From: CAJMGO01 sp900557305
Lineage (GTDB): Bacteria > Bacillota_I > Bacilli_A > RF39 > UBA660
DNA: 64,000 nt
Direction: 5' to 3'
Assembly (NCBI GenBank): GCA_905212975.1
Contig: CAJMGO010000007.1
Location: forward strand, 6,258-70,257
Under the pieces are notes generated by a model. The model was not told the origin of the DNA and ran no database searches. It was given only the letters and a program-made list of their open reading frames with translations. Made by a program: the position numbers and the translations under genes. This document shows, piece after piece, positions 24,544-33,092 of this stretch; position 1 is the first letter of the stretch, and every line of letters starts with the position of its first letter.

Positions 24544-26322
24544 ATGGAAAAGAATAAAATTGATAATAAATATAAGTGGGATTTAACTAAAATTATTAAA
24601 GATGATAATGAATTTGATAAAGTATATAATGAAGTTTTAGAATTAGGTAAAAGTTTAAGTGAATATAAAGGCAAAATAGCTTTAAATAAAGATAATTTTA
24701 AATCATTTTTAGAACTAGATGAAAAATTAGATAGGTTATTTACTAAACTTTATATATATGCTAATTTATATTGTGATTTAGATACTACAAATGAACATGG
24801 TAAAGTTTTAAAATTTAAAGTTGAAAAATTATCTGAAAAGGTAAATGATTATACTGTATTTGTTACTCCAGAATTATTAAGTAATGATATAGATGTATAT
24901 TTTAAGTTTATTGAAGAGGATAAATCTTTAGAAAAATATAGATTTGAAATAGAGCAAATATTTAGATATAAAAAACATACTTTATCTATTGAGGAAGAAA
25001 ATATCATAAATCAATCAAGTAATGCTTTAGGTGTTGGTAGTGAAGTATTTTATAATTTAGATAATTCTGATATAAGACTTGGTAATATTATTTGTGATGG
25101 AAAAGAAGTAGAGCTTACTAATAGTAATTATATTAAATTTTTAAGTAATAAAGATAGAAATGTAAGAATACAAGCTTTTCAAAAATTATATGAATACTTT
25201 GCTAATCATAAAAATACATTAGCTGCTTGTTTAAAAGGTAATGTTAAAGAAAATTGGTATATAAGTAAGGTAAGAGGATATAAAAGTCCTTTAAGTCAAA
25301 GTTTATATGCTGATTCTATAGATGAAAGTGTATATACTAATTTAATTGATACTGTACATAAAAATTTAAATCTTATTTATGATTTTATGGAGGTAAGAAG
25401 AAAAGCTCTTAATTTAGATGAGTTACACATGTATGATATATTTGTAAATTTATCTGATGGTATTGATAAAGATATTCCATTTGAAGAAGGTAAGAAAATA
25501 GTGTTGGAAGCATTAAAACCTCTTGGAGACAAATATATTAATGATTTAAGTCAAGCTTTTACTAATAATTGGATTGATGTATATCCTGCTCGTGGTAAAA
25601 AATCTGGAGCTTATCAATGGGGATGTTATGACACAACTCCATACGTGCTTTTGAATTATGAGAATACTGTTGATGATGTAAGTACTATGGCTCATGAATT
25701 AGGTCATGCTATGCATTCTTATTATTCAAATGAAAATCAAGATTATATTTATTCTAATTATCCTATTTTTCTAGCCGAAATTGCTTCTACTGTAAATGAA
25801 ATATTATTAAATGAATATTTGTATAGAAATGCAACAAGTAGGGAAGACAAAATTACTTATTTAGTAGATTTTCTAGATAAGGTAAGAACGACTATTGTAA
25901 GGCAAACTATGTTTGCTGAATTTGAAAAAATAATACATGAAAAAGAAAATGAAGGAGTTCCTTTAACGTCAGAAAAATTATGTAATATTTATTATGATTT
26001 AAATAAACTATATTTTGGACCAAATGTTGTAAGCGACGAAGAAATAAAATATGAATGGTCTAGAATACCTCATTTTTATACTTCATTTTATGTATATAAA
26101 TACGCAACTGGATTATCTAGTGCTATAGCTTTAGCTTCAAATATTTTAGATAATAAACCAAATGCTAAAGAAGCTTATTTAGAATTTTTATCTAGTGGTG
26201 GTAAAGACTATCCATTAAATATTTTAAAAAAAGCTGGAGTAGATATGACTAATCCAGAATCTATACAAATATCATTTGATTTGTTTAGTAAAAAGTTAGA
26301 AGAATTGAAAACTTTATTATAA
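24544..26322 (+). CDS. pepF: oligoendopeptidase F (M3B)
   Basis: 592 residues, normal length. The zinc motif HELGHAMHSYYS (HExxH) with downstream Glu in FLAEIASTVNE marks an M3B peptidase; the C-terminal half is the helical catalytic domain. It hydrolyses short peptides in the cytoplasm. No signal peptide. Its position between dnaK and dnaJ is unusual and implies heat-shock co-expression under HrcA control. AAAGGAG precedes ATG 24544. Confidence 0.93.
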   Translation: MEKNKIDNKYKWDLTKIIKDDNEFDKVYNEVLELGKSLSEYKGKIALNKDNFKSFLELDEKLDRLFTKLYIYANLYCDLDTTNEHGKVLKFKVEKLSEKVNDYTVFVTPELLSNDIDVYFKFIEEDKSLEKYRFEIEQIFRYKKHTLSIEEENIINQSSNALGVGSEVFYNLDNSDIRLGNIICDGKEVELTNSNYIKFLSNKDRNVRIQAFQKLYEYFANHKNTLAACLKGNVKENWYISKVRGYKSPLSQSLYADSIDESVYTNLIDTVHKNLNLIYDFMEVRRKALNLDELHMYDIFVNLSDGIDKDIPFEEGKKIVLEALKPLGDKYINDLSQAFTNNWIDVYPARGKKSGAYQWGCYDTTPYVLLNYENTVDDVSTMAHELGHAMHSYYSNENQDYIYSNYPIFLAEIASTVNEILLNEYLYRNATSREDKITYLVDFLDKVRTTIVRQTMFAEFEKIIHEKENEGVPLTSEKLCNIYYDLNKLYFGPNVVSDEEIKYEWSRIPHFYTSFYVYKYATGLSSAIALASNILDNKPNAKEAYLEFLSSGGKDYPLNILKKAGVDMTNPESIQISFDLFSKKLEELKTLL

Positions 26323-26341
26323 GAAGTAAAGGAGTATATTT

Positions 26342-27457
26342 ATGGAAAAAAGAGATTATTATGAGGTCTTAGGCGTTGCTAAAACAGCAAGTCAAGATGA
26401 AATAAAATCAGCATTTAGAAAATTAGCAAAAAAATATCACCCTGATGTTTCAAAGGAACCAAATGCTGCTGAAAAATTTAAAGAAGCACAAGAAGCATAT
26501 GCAGTATTATCTGACGAAGATAAGAGAAAACAATATGATCAATATGGTCATGCTGCTTTTGATCAAATGAATGGAGCTCAAGGCGGTTATGATTTTTCTG
26601 GATTTGATTTTTCAGATATCTTTGATGATTTATTTGGTGGTGGATTTGGATTTTCTGGTTTTGGAGGTGGATCTAGATCAACAAGATCTAATTCCAGACA
26701 AAAAGGAAATGATTCTCTATTACATATGAATTTGACATTTGAAGAAGCTGTATTTGGATGTAAAAAAACAATTAATGTTGACATTGATGAAAAATGTGAT
26801 GCTTGTGATGGATTAGGTGGACATGGAAAAAGTACATGTAAAACATGTCATGGAAGTGGCACTGTATCAAGACAACAATCAACTTTATTTGGTACATTTA
26901 TGACAAAAACAACTTGTCCTGATTGTAAAGGTACTGGTTATACATTTGATACAAAATGTAGTAAATGTTCTGGTAAAGGAAGAAAAAGAGTTAATAAAAA
27001 TCTTGATGTAAAAATACCTGCTGGTATAGATACTGGAAATAGATTAAGACTTGCAGGAAAAGGAGAAGCTGGTGTTAATGGTGGACCTAATGGTGATATT
27101 TATATTGAATTTAATGTAAAAGATCATCCTATTTACAAAAGAGATGATAAAGATATTTATTTAACTTTACCAATAACTATAACAGATGCAGTGTTGGGTG
27201 CTAAAAGAGATGTACCAACACTTGATGGTAGTGTTAAGTTATCTATTCCAGAAGGATGCAAAACAGGAGATAAATTAAGAATAAAAGGAAAAGGTATTGA
27301 AGATGTCCAAGGTGGTAGACGTGGAGATATGTATGTTGTCCTTGAAATACAAGTACCAAAAAAATTATCTCGTGATCAAAAGAAATTGTTTGATGAATTA
27401 TCTAAAACAGATTTAGAAGATTCAAGAGAATTTAAAAAAATTAAAGAGTATTTATAA
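26342..27457 (+). CDS. dnaJ: chaperone DnaJ (Hsp40)
   Basis: 371 residues. J domain with the HPD motif (KKYHPDVS), a Gly/Phe-rich region (FGGGFGFSGFGGGS), four CxxCxGxG zinc repeats (CDACDGLG, CKTCHGSG, CPDCKGTG, CSKCSGKG) and the C-terminal substrate-binding domains. It stimulates DnaK ATPase. Last gene of the heat-shock operon, closed by a terminator. Confidence 0.97.
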   Translation: MEKRDYYEVLGVAKTASQDEIKSAFRKLAKKYHPDVSKEPNAAEKFKEAQEAYAVLSDEDKRKQYDQYGHAAFDQMNGAQGGYDFSGFDFSDIFDDLFGGGFGFSGFGGGSRSTRSNSRQKGNDSLLHMNLTFEEAVFGCKKTINVDIDEKCDACDGLGGHGKSTCKTCHGSGTVSRQQSTLFGTFMTKTTCPDCKGTGYTFDTKCSKCSGKGRKRVNKNLDVKIPAGIDTGNRLRLAGKGEAGVNGGPNGDIYIEFNVKDHPIYKRDDKDIYLTLPITITDAVLGAKRDVPTLDGSVKLSIPEGCKTGDKLRIKGKGIEDVQGGRRGDMYVVLEIQVPKKLSRDQKKLFDELSKTDLEDSREFKKIKEYL

Positions 27458-27469
27458 TATTCTTTTTTT
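27443..27469 (+). terminator. terminator of the heat-shock operon
   Basis: AAAGAGTATT/AATATTCTTT (one G-U pair) followed by a T run; overlaps the dnaJ stop. Confidence 0.7.
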
Positions 27470-27610
27470 GTTATATTTAATAATATAGAATTTAATAATT
27501 TGTATAATGAATTATTATTTTTTGATATTTTTTTGATGTATATTTAAATTATTTGTCATTTGTTTAATTATTTTAATTGTGATATTCTTTCTAAGAAGGG
27601 AGATGAGTGT

Positions 27611-27784
27611 ATGTCAAAAATATTATATGGAACACAATTAGAAAAATTTAAAGAAAGGTTTTTTAGAGGTGAAAATGATATTTTCAGCATTATATTATCA
27701 ATAGATTCCAATATAGTACATTGTTATATTAATGGAGAAAGGAAAATTGATTTTGATATAAAAGAAGTAGAATCATATTTATAA
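27611..27784 (+). CDS. small hypothetical protein, 57 residues
   Basis: I choose ATG 27611 because AAGGGAGATGAG lies just upstream; the in-frame ATG at 27560 has no binding site. The product is soluble and acidic with no motif I recognise. It stands alone between the dnaJ terminator and its own strong terminator, so it is probably a real independently expressed small gene. Function unknown. Confidence 0.55.
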   Translation: MSKILYGTQLEKFKERFFRGENDIFSIILSIDSNIVHCYINGERKIDFDIKEVESYL

Positions 27785-27792
27785 TTTATTTT

Positions 27793-27821
27793 AAAGGTAT
27801 ATATAATTATATACCTTTTTT
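27793..27821 (+). terminator. terminator of the 57-residue protein gene
   Basis: AAAGGTATATA/TATATACCTTT stem with T run. Confidence 0.75.
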
Positions 27822-27823
27822 GA

Positions 27824-27852
27824 TTGATAAAAATTTATTAATGTGGTATTAT
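27824..27852 (+). promoter_or_regulatory. promoter of miaB
   Basis: TTGATA, 17 bp, TATTAT, 27 bases before the miaB start. Confidence 0.55.
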
Positions 27853-27878
27853 TCTATTGTTAGAAAAGAAGTGATATT

Positions 27879-29297
27879 ATGAATTTACCTAATTTAAATG
27901 AAGCCAAGAAAAGAAAAGCAGAAGATGTTGTTAAAACTAAAGATTATATTAGAAATAATAATTTAAATAATTTAGGTTGTAATAAAAAATATTTTATAAA
28001 AACTTATGGTTGTCAAATGAATGAACATGATAGTGAAAATATAAAAGCATTACTTGAAGAAATGGGATTTAAAGAAACTTTTGATATGGAAGATGCTGAT
28101 TTAATATTACTAAATACATGTGCTATAAGGGAGAATGCTCATAATAAAGTATTTGGTATGATTGGAAGAATTAAAACTATAAAAGAAAAGAAGCCTCATG
28201 TTATTGCTGGTATATGTGGTTGTATGGCTCAAGAAGAAAGTGTTGTAAATGAGATTCTTAATAAATATAAACATATTAATATAGTATTTGGTACTCATAA
28301 TATTTATCAATTACCTGAAATTTTAAATAATGCTATTGTTAAATGTGAACGTGAAATTGAAGTTATGTCATATGAAGGTGATATTGTTGAACATATGCCT
28401 GTAAAAAGAGATAGTAAATATAAAGCTTGGGTTAATATTATGTATGGTTGTGATAAATTTTGCACATATTGTATAGTACCATATACACGTGGTAAGCAAA
28501 GAAGTAGAAGACATGAAGATATATTAGAAGAGGTAAAAGATTTAGTAAAAGAAGGGTATAAAGAAGTTACTTTATTGGGGCAAAATGTTAATGCTTATGG
28601 TAAAGATTTATCTGATGGTTATACAATGGAGAATTTACTTGAGGATACAGCAAAAACTGGAATAGAAAGAATAAGATTTGTTACAAGTCACCCATGGGAT
28701 TTTACTGATGGTATGATTGATGTTATAGCTAAATATGATAATGTTATGCCATATATCCATCTACCTATTCAATCTGGAAGTAATAAAATACTTAAGCTTA
28801 TGGGAAGACGTTATACTAAAGAAAGTTATTTAACTTTATTTAAAAAAATAAAAGAAAAAATACCAAATTGTTCTGTAACTACTGATATTATTGTAGCTTT
28901 TCCAGGAGAAACAGAAGAAGATTTTCAAGATACTCTTGATGTAGTAAATGAATGTAAGTATGATTCGGCATTTACATTTATATTTTCTCCTCGTGTTGGA
29001 ACTCCAGCAGCTCGTATGGAAAATAATTTAAGTGAAGAAGTTAAGAGTGAAAGATTACAAAGATTAAATGAAATTGTTAATAAATATTCTAAAGAAGCTA
29101 ATGATAGATATTTAGGAAAGATTGTACCAGTACTTTTAGAAGGTGTTTCTGAAAAGGATGATGAGTGTCTTATGGGGTATACAGATACTATGAAATTGGT
29201 AAATGTAAAATGTGATAAAAAATTAATTGGTAATATAGTAAATGTTAAGATAACAGATGTAAAAACATGGAGTATGGATGGAGAAATAGTAGAATAA
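27879..29297 (+). CDS. miaB: tRNA-2-methylthio-N6-dimethylallyladenosine synthase MiaB
   Basis: 472 residues. N-terminal UPF0004 domain with cysteines in YGCQMNEHDSE, NTCAIRENA and GCMAQ binds the auxiliary cluster; the radical SAM motif is CDKFCTYCIVPYTRG; a TRAM domain ends the protein. It adds the methylthio group to i6A37 of tRNAs reading UNN codons. GTGATATT precedes ATG 27879. Single-gene unit between promoter and terminator. Confidence 0.95.
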   Translation: MNLPNLNEAKKRKAEDVVKTKDYIRNNNLNNLGCNKKYFIKTYGCQMNEHDSENIKALLEEMGFKETFDMEDADLILLNTCAIRENAHNKVFGMIGRIKTIKEKKPHVIAGICGCMAQEESVVNEILNKYKHINIVFGTHNIYQLPEILNNAIVKCEREIEVMSYEGDIVEHMPVKRDSKYKAWVNIMYGCDKFCTYCIVPYTRGKQRSRRHEDILEEVKDLVKEGYKEVTLLGQNVNAYGKDLSDGYTMENLLEDTAKTGIERIRFVTSHPWDFTDGMIDVIAKYDNVMPYIHLPIQSGSNKILKLMGRRYTKESYLTLFKKIKEKIPNCSVTTDIIVAFPGETEEDFQDTLDVVNECKYDSAFTFIFSPRVGTPAARMENNLSEEVKSERLQRLNEIVNKYSKEANDRYLGKIVPVLLEGVSEKDDECLMGYTDTMKLVNVKCDKKLIGNIVNVKITDVKTWSMDGEIVE

Positions 29298-29311
29298 TAT
29301 CTACTATTTTT
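29284..29311 (+). terminator. terminator after miaB, identical to the one after helD
   Basis: AAATAGTAGA/TCTACTATTT stem, loop ATAATA, T run. The 28 bases are repeated exactly at 31412-31439. Confidence 0.8.
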
Positions 29312-29401
29312 TTGAAACTAAATAAATTTATTGTAAAAAAATAATAAATATGATTAAATTGTTTTAGAGATAATTTGTTTTATGTAATAAGGGGAAGATA
29401 T

Positions 29402-31417
29402 ATGACAGAAATTGAATTTAAAAGAGAAAATGAATATTTATCTAACGTAAGAGAACTAATAACAGATTTAATAGTTGATAAAAATAAAAGTATTTCTAAA
29501 TCGACAGAATCTATTTATGAACAAAAGAAATTTTTATGGGATAATAGTTCTGATTATACAGATGAAGAATTGGTTGGATCAATGAATGAAGTTGATTTAA
29601 ATACTAAAATAACAAGTTTTGATTTGATTCAATTAAATAAATATAAACAATCTTTAAATAGTCCTTATTTTGCTAAGGTTGTTTTTGAGGATAAAGAATA
29701 CAATGAAATAATGAATATATATATAGGAATATGTACTATTGAAAAAAATCATGATTACTATGTTTTTGATTGGAGAGCTCCTATATCAAGTCTATTTTAT
29801 AATTATGAAATTGGATCGTCTTCGTATGAGTCTTCTAATGGAATTATTTATGGTGAGACTTTATCAAAAATGCAGTTTAAAATTATAGATGGAAAATTAA
29901 TAAGATGTTTCAATAGCAGTTTAAATATAGATGATGATTTTCTTCAGGAAATATTAGCTAACTCACAATCAGATAAAATGAAAAATATTGTTAGTACAAT
30001 TCAAAGAGAACAAAATGAGGTTATAAGAAATATAAGTGATCCATATTTAATTGTTCAAGGGGTTGCAGGTTCGGGCAAGACCAGTGTAGCGCTTCATAGA
30101 ATAGCTTATTTGCTATATAAAAACAAATCTTTAAATTCAAATAATATATTAATTTTTTCTCCTAATGATGTTTTTTCTGATTACATATCAAATGTTTTAC
30201 CAGAATTGGGAGAAGAAAATGTTTTAACCACTACTTTTAGTGATTTTGCTAAGGTATGTTTAAAACCATATAAAAAAATAGAAGGTTATACTGAATTTTT
30301 AGAAAAAATTTATTCATCAAATAATTTTGATAAAAAATTAATTGAAAAGAAAATGTCTTATGAATATAAAAATGAAATAGATGAATATTTAGAAAATATT
30401 GAAAACAATATTAAATTTGATCATGATATAGAAATTAATAACCATATTATTGAAAAGGATGAAATAAGAAACTTATATTTAAGTAAGTACTTAAAATTTC
30501 CATATTCAGAAAGATTAGACTTTATTGCCGAAGATATATGTTATAAAGCTCATATTTCTTTGAAGCATAAAAACAAAGTAAGAAATGTAATTGTTAAAGA
30601 ATATAATATATGTGTTAATCAATTTGAATTATATAAAGATTTTTTAATAAAGAGTAATTATTTGGGTAGTTTTATTTCAAAAGGTAAAGTTAAATATGAA
30701 GATATTATGGGATTAATGCTAATATATTTTAAAATAAATGGATATCCTAATTTTTATGGAATTCAACAAGTTGTTATAGATGAAGCACAAGATTATACAT
30801 ATTTACAAATGGAAATATTTAAAAACATTTTTCCTAATGCTAAATTTACAATATTAGGAGATGTTAATCAAACTATTAATCCTTTTTACAAATATAAATC
30901 ATTGGAATCATTAAAAGATATTTTTCCAAAATCAAAATATATTGAACTTAAAAAAGCATATAGATCAAGTAGTGAAATAATAGATTACACTAATAAAATT
31001 CTTGGTATTTCAAATATTGTGGCTGTTAGAAAAGAAAATAATTATAATGTAGATATAATTGAGTTGGATGAAAGTAATAAAATTTATCAAGTAAACTCAA
31101 TACTAAATTTAATGAATAAAAATAATATTCATAAAATTGCTATAATTACTAAAAATGTAGAAGAAGCAAAAATTCTTTATAAAAATTTAGAAAATGATAA
31201 TATACAATTTATTCAAAATACAGATGATTCTATACAAAAAGATGTAATAATTATTCCATCATATTTATCTAAAGGTTTAGAATTTGAAGGAGTTATTGTA
31301 TATAATGATAAAGAGACATATAAAGAAGATGATATAAATTTATATTATGTTGTATGTAGTAGGGCACAACATATGTTAAGTATTTTTAATGAACCACAAA
31401 AGATACTAAAAAAATAG
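29402..31417 (+). CDS. helD: HelD-like RNA polymerase-associated UvrD-family helicase
   Basis: 671 residues from ATG 29402 (GGGGAAG upstream); the in-frame ATG at 29375 lacks a binding site. An N-terminal helical region is followed by the bi-lobed SF1 motor: Walker A GVAGSGKTSVALHR, motif II VVIDEAQDYT, motif III LGDVNQTINPF, motif IV KAYRSS, and C-terminal SKGLEFEGVIVY and YYVVCSRAQH. HelD removes RNA polymerase from DNA during recycling. The size fits HelD and not PcrA. Flanked by two identical terminators. Confidence 0.88.
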   Translation: MTEIEFKRENEYLSNVRELITDLIVDKNKSISKSTESIYEQKKFLWDNSSDYTDEELVGSMNEVDLNTKITSFDLIQLNKYKQSLNSPYFAKVVFEDKEYNEIMNIYIGICTIEKNHDYYVFDWRAPISSLFYNYEIGSSSYESSNGIIYGETLSKMQFKIIDGKLIRCFNSSLNIDDDFLQEILANSQSDKMKNIVSTIQREQNEVIRNISDPYLIVQGVAGSGKTSVALHRIAYLLYKNKSLNSNNILIFSPNDVFSDYISNVLPELGEENVLTTTFSDFAKVCLKPYKKIEGYTEFLEKIYSSNNFDKKLIEKKMSYEYKNEIDEYLENIENNIKFDHDIEINNHIIEKDEIRNLYLSKYLKFPYSERLDFIAEDICYKAHISLKHKNKVRNVIVKEYNICVNQFELYKDFLIKSNYLGSFISKGKVKYEDIMGLMLIYFKINGYPNFYGIQQVVIDEAQDYTYLQMEIFKNIFPNAKFTILGDVNQTINPFYKYKSLESLKDIFPKSKYIELKKAYRSSSEIIDYTNKILGISNIVAVRKENNYNVDIIELDESNKIYQVNSILNLMNKNNIHKIAIITKNVEEAKILYKNLENDNIQFIQNTDDSIQKDVIIIPSYLSKGLEFEGVIVYNDKETYKEDDINLYYVVCSRAQHMLSIFNEPQKILKK

Positions 31418-31439
31418 TAGAATAATATCTACTATTTTT
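31412..31439 (+). terminator. terminator after helD, identical to the one after miaB
   Basis: Same 28 bases as 29284-29311, again overlapping the stop codon. Confidence 0.8.
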
Positions 31440-31463
31440 ATTTACATATATTTACAAAGTCAT

Positions 31464-31492
31464 TTTACTTTATAGTTTTGTTTTTGTATAAT
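31464..31492 (+). promoter_or_regulatory. promoter of the Pr6Pr-like gene
   Basis: TTTACT, 17 bp, TATAAT, 17 bases before the start codon. Confidence 0.5.
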
Positions 31493-31509
31493 ATTAAGGG
31501 TGATTACTT

Positions 31510-32130
31510 ATGAAGGAAAAAATATCTTTAATATATAAAATATTAATAGTGGTAGTAAGTGGTATAGGTTTATATTTAAATTTTAAGTTATATTCTTTTA
31601 AAACAGCAATTTTATATTTTACAAATTTAAGTAATATTTTAGTATTTGTTTTTTATTTAGTAGGATTAATACTATATTTTACTAAAAAATTGAAAAAAAA
31701 TGATACATATTATATTATAAAAGGTATGATTACAATGGCTATAACAATTACAATGTTTGTATATCAAATTATATTATCTGGTAGTATGAATGCATTTGTA
31801 GGTCATGAAGTAGAAAATGCTTTTGTACATTTAATAGTGCCATTTTTAGTAATATTTGATTATATAATATTTGGAAAAAAGGGAAATTTAAAGAAAAATT
31901 ATCCATTTATATGGAGTTTTATATTAATAGTTTATCAATTATTTGTAATAATATATTCATTATTGGGTGGTAAATTCATGGGATCAGATGTACCATATCC
32001 ATATATGGATGTAAGTAAAAATGGTATATGGACTGTTATACTAAATTGTGTACTTGTATATGTTTTTTTTGTAGGATATGGTACAATAGTACAAACATTA
32101 GATAATAAATTGGGTAAAAAGAATAAGTAA
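31510..32130 (+). CDS. Pr6Pr-type six-helix membrane protein
   Basis: 206 residues with six predicted membrane segments. Features of the Pr6Pr (FAR-17a/AIG1-related) family are visible: YFTNLSNILVFVFY in the second helix region, a conserved His in AFVHLIVPFLVIFDY, and YPYMDVSKNG before the last helix. Eukaryotic relatives are lipid hydrolases, but bacterial function is not known. AAGGGTGATTA precedes ATG 31510. Monocistronic. Confidence 0.75.
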   Translation: MKEKISLIYKILIVVVSGIGLYLNFKLYSFKTAILYFTNLSNILVFVFYLVGLILYFTKKLKKNDTYYIIKGMITMAITITMFVYQIILSGSMNAFVGHEVENAFVHLIVPFLVIFDYIIFGKKGNLKKNYPFIWSFILIVYQLFVIIYSLLGGKFMGSDVPYPYMDVSKNGIWTVILNCVLVYVFFVGYGTIVQTLDNKLGKKNK

Positions 32131-32194
32131 TTTAATATATAGATTAAAAAATTAATAATAAATTAATTTTTTTTATAAAAACATACTTTTTTAA

Positions 32195-32419
32195 ATAATA
32201 ATTAATGATAAAAAAATAATAGGTTTATATGATAAAGAAGTTGTTGAAAAGAAAATACTTAATTCTAGATTAATTGAAGCTCGTGAAGAGGGTGAAAATA
32301 AGAAAGAAAAAGAAGTAGCTTTAAATATGATTAATATGGATTTGGATGATAATATAATAATTAAATCTTTAAATATTTCTAAAGAGGATTTAGACAATAT
32401 AAAAGGAAGTAGACTTTAG
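32195..32419 (+). pseudogene. C-terminal remnant of an Rpn/PD-(D/E)XK family transposase-nuclease
   Basis: Without a start codon, the frame reads INDKKIIGLYDKEVVEKKI, LIEAREEGENKKEKEVALNM, and a C-terminal tail DLDDNIIIKSLNISKEDLDN. This is the typical end of Rpn (YhgA-like) recombination-promoting nucleases: LYD..E, then EAREEG, then a helix-turn tail with SKEDL. The catalytic N-terminal domain is missing and a stop codon (32192-32194) closes the frame upstream. It is a scar of a lost mobile gene. Confidence 0.6.
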
Positions 32420-32437
32420 TTGCTATTTCCTTTTTTT
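32401..32437. terminator. bidirectional terminator between the Rpn remnant and yigZ
   Basis: AAAAGGAAGTAG/CTATTTCCTTTT with A and T runs at both ends; it overlaps the yigZ stop on the minus strand. Confidence 0.6.
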
Positions 32438-33012
32438 ATTAGTATTTCTTTTAATATTTTTAATTGTGATATTTTATTTAATGAATTAATTAATTGTTTA
32501 TTGTTTTTATCTATATCTATTACATAAGTTATATCATTATTAAATTCTTTACTTAATATTTTTATATCTTTTAAATAATTGTCTATTTGTTTGATATTAT
32601 CATAACTGAAAGTTATTTTAAGTTCTATACCTGGTATAAGATTACATATATTATTTTCATCTATGCAGTTTGTAACGCTTTTTGTATATGCTCTAACTAA
32701 TCCTCCAGCGCCTAATTTTATTCCGCCAAAATATCTTGTTACAATGCATAATATATGATTTAATTCATTATTTTTTAATACGTTTAATATTGGAATACCT
32801 GCTGTTCCTGCTGGTTCACCATCATCTGAGCATTTTTCAAATCCATCTACAATATATGCATAACAGTTGTGTGTTGCGTCTTTATATTTATTTTTAATTT
32901 CTAAAAGATATTTATCTACATCTTCTATATCATTAACGTAAATCATATTACATATAAAGCGTGATTTATTTATAATGTATTCTTTTTTATTATTGTTAAT
33001 AATAGATTTCAT
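32416..33012 (-). CDS. yigZ: YigZ/IMPACT family protein
   Basis: 198 residues from the ATG whose complement is at 33010-33012; AAAGGTGA lies upstream, and the in-frame GTG at 33021 is part of that binding site. IMPACT signature: KKSRF-like KSRFICN, DATHNCYAYIV, CSDDGEPAGTAGIPIL and RYFGGIKLGAGGLVRAY. The C-terminal EF-G-like domain is present. Homologues influence translation; the bacterial biochemical role is not settled. Divergent from uvrC. Confidence 0.92.
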   Translation of the reverse strand: MKSIINNNKKEYIINKSRFICNMIYVNDIEDVDKYLLEIKNKYKDATHNCYAYIVDGFEKCSDDGEPAGTAGIPILNVLKNNELNHILCIVTRYFGGIKLGAGGLVRAYTKSVTNCIDENNICNLIPGIELKITFSYDNIKQIDNYLKDIKILSKEFNNDITYVIDIDKNNKQLINSLNKISQLKILKEILIKKGNSN

Positions 33013-33043
33013 AAAAGTCACCTTTATTTATTATAAAGTAAAG

Positions 33044-33071
33044 TTTAAAAAAAATCAAAGTATGGTATAAT
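33044..33071 (+). promoter_or_regulatory. promoter of uvrC
   Basis: TTTAAA, 16 bp, TATAAT; the -35 is weak. Confidence 0.4.
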
Positions 33072-33092
33072 AATTAACAAGAGGTGATAAAT

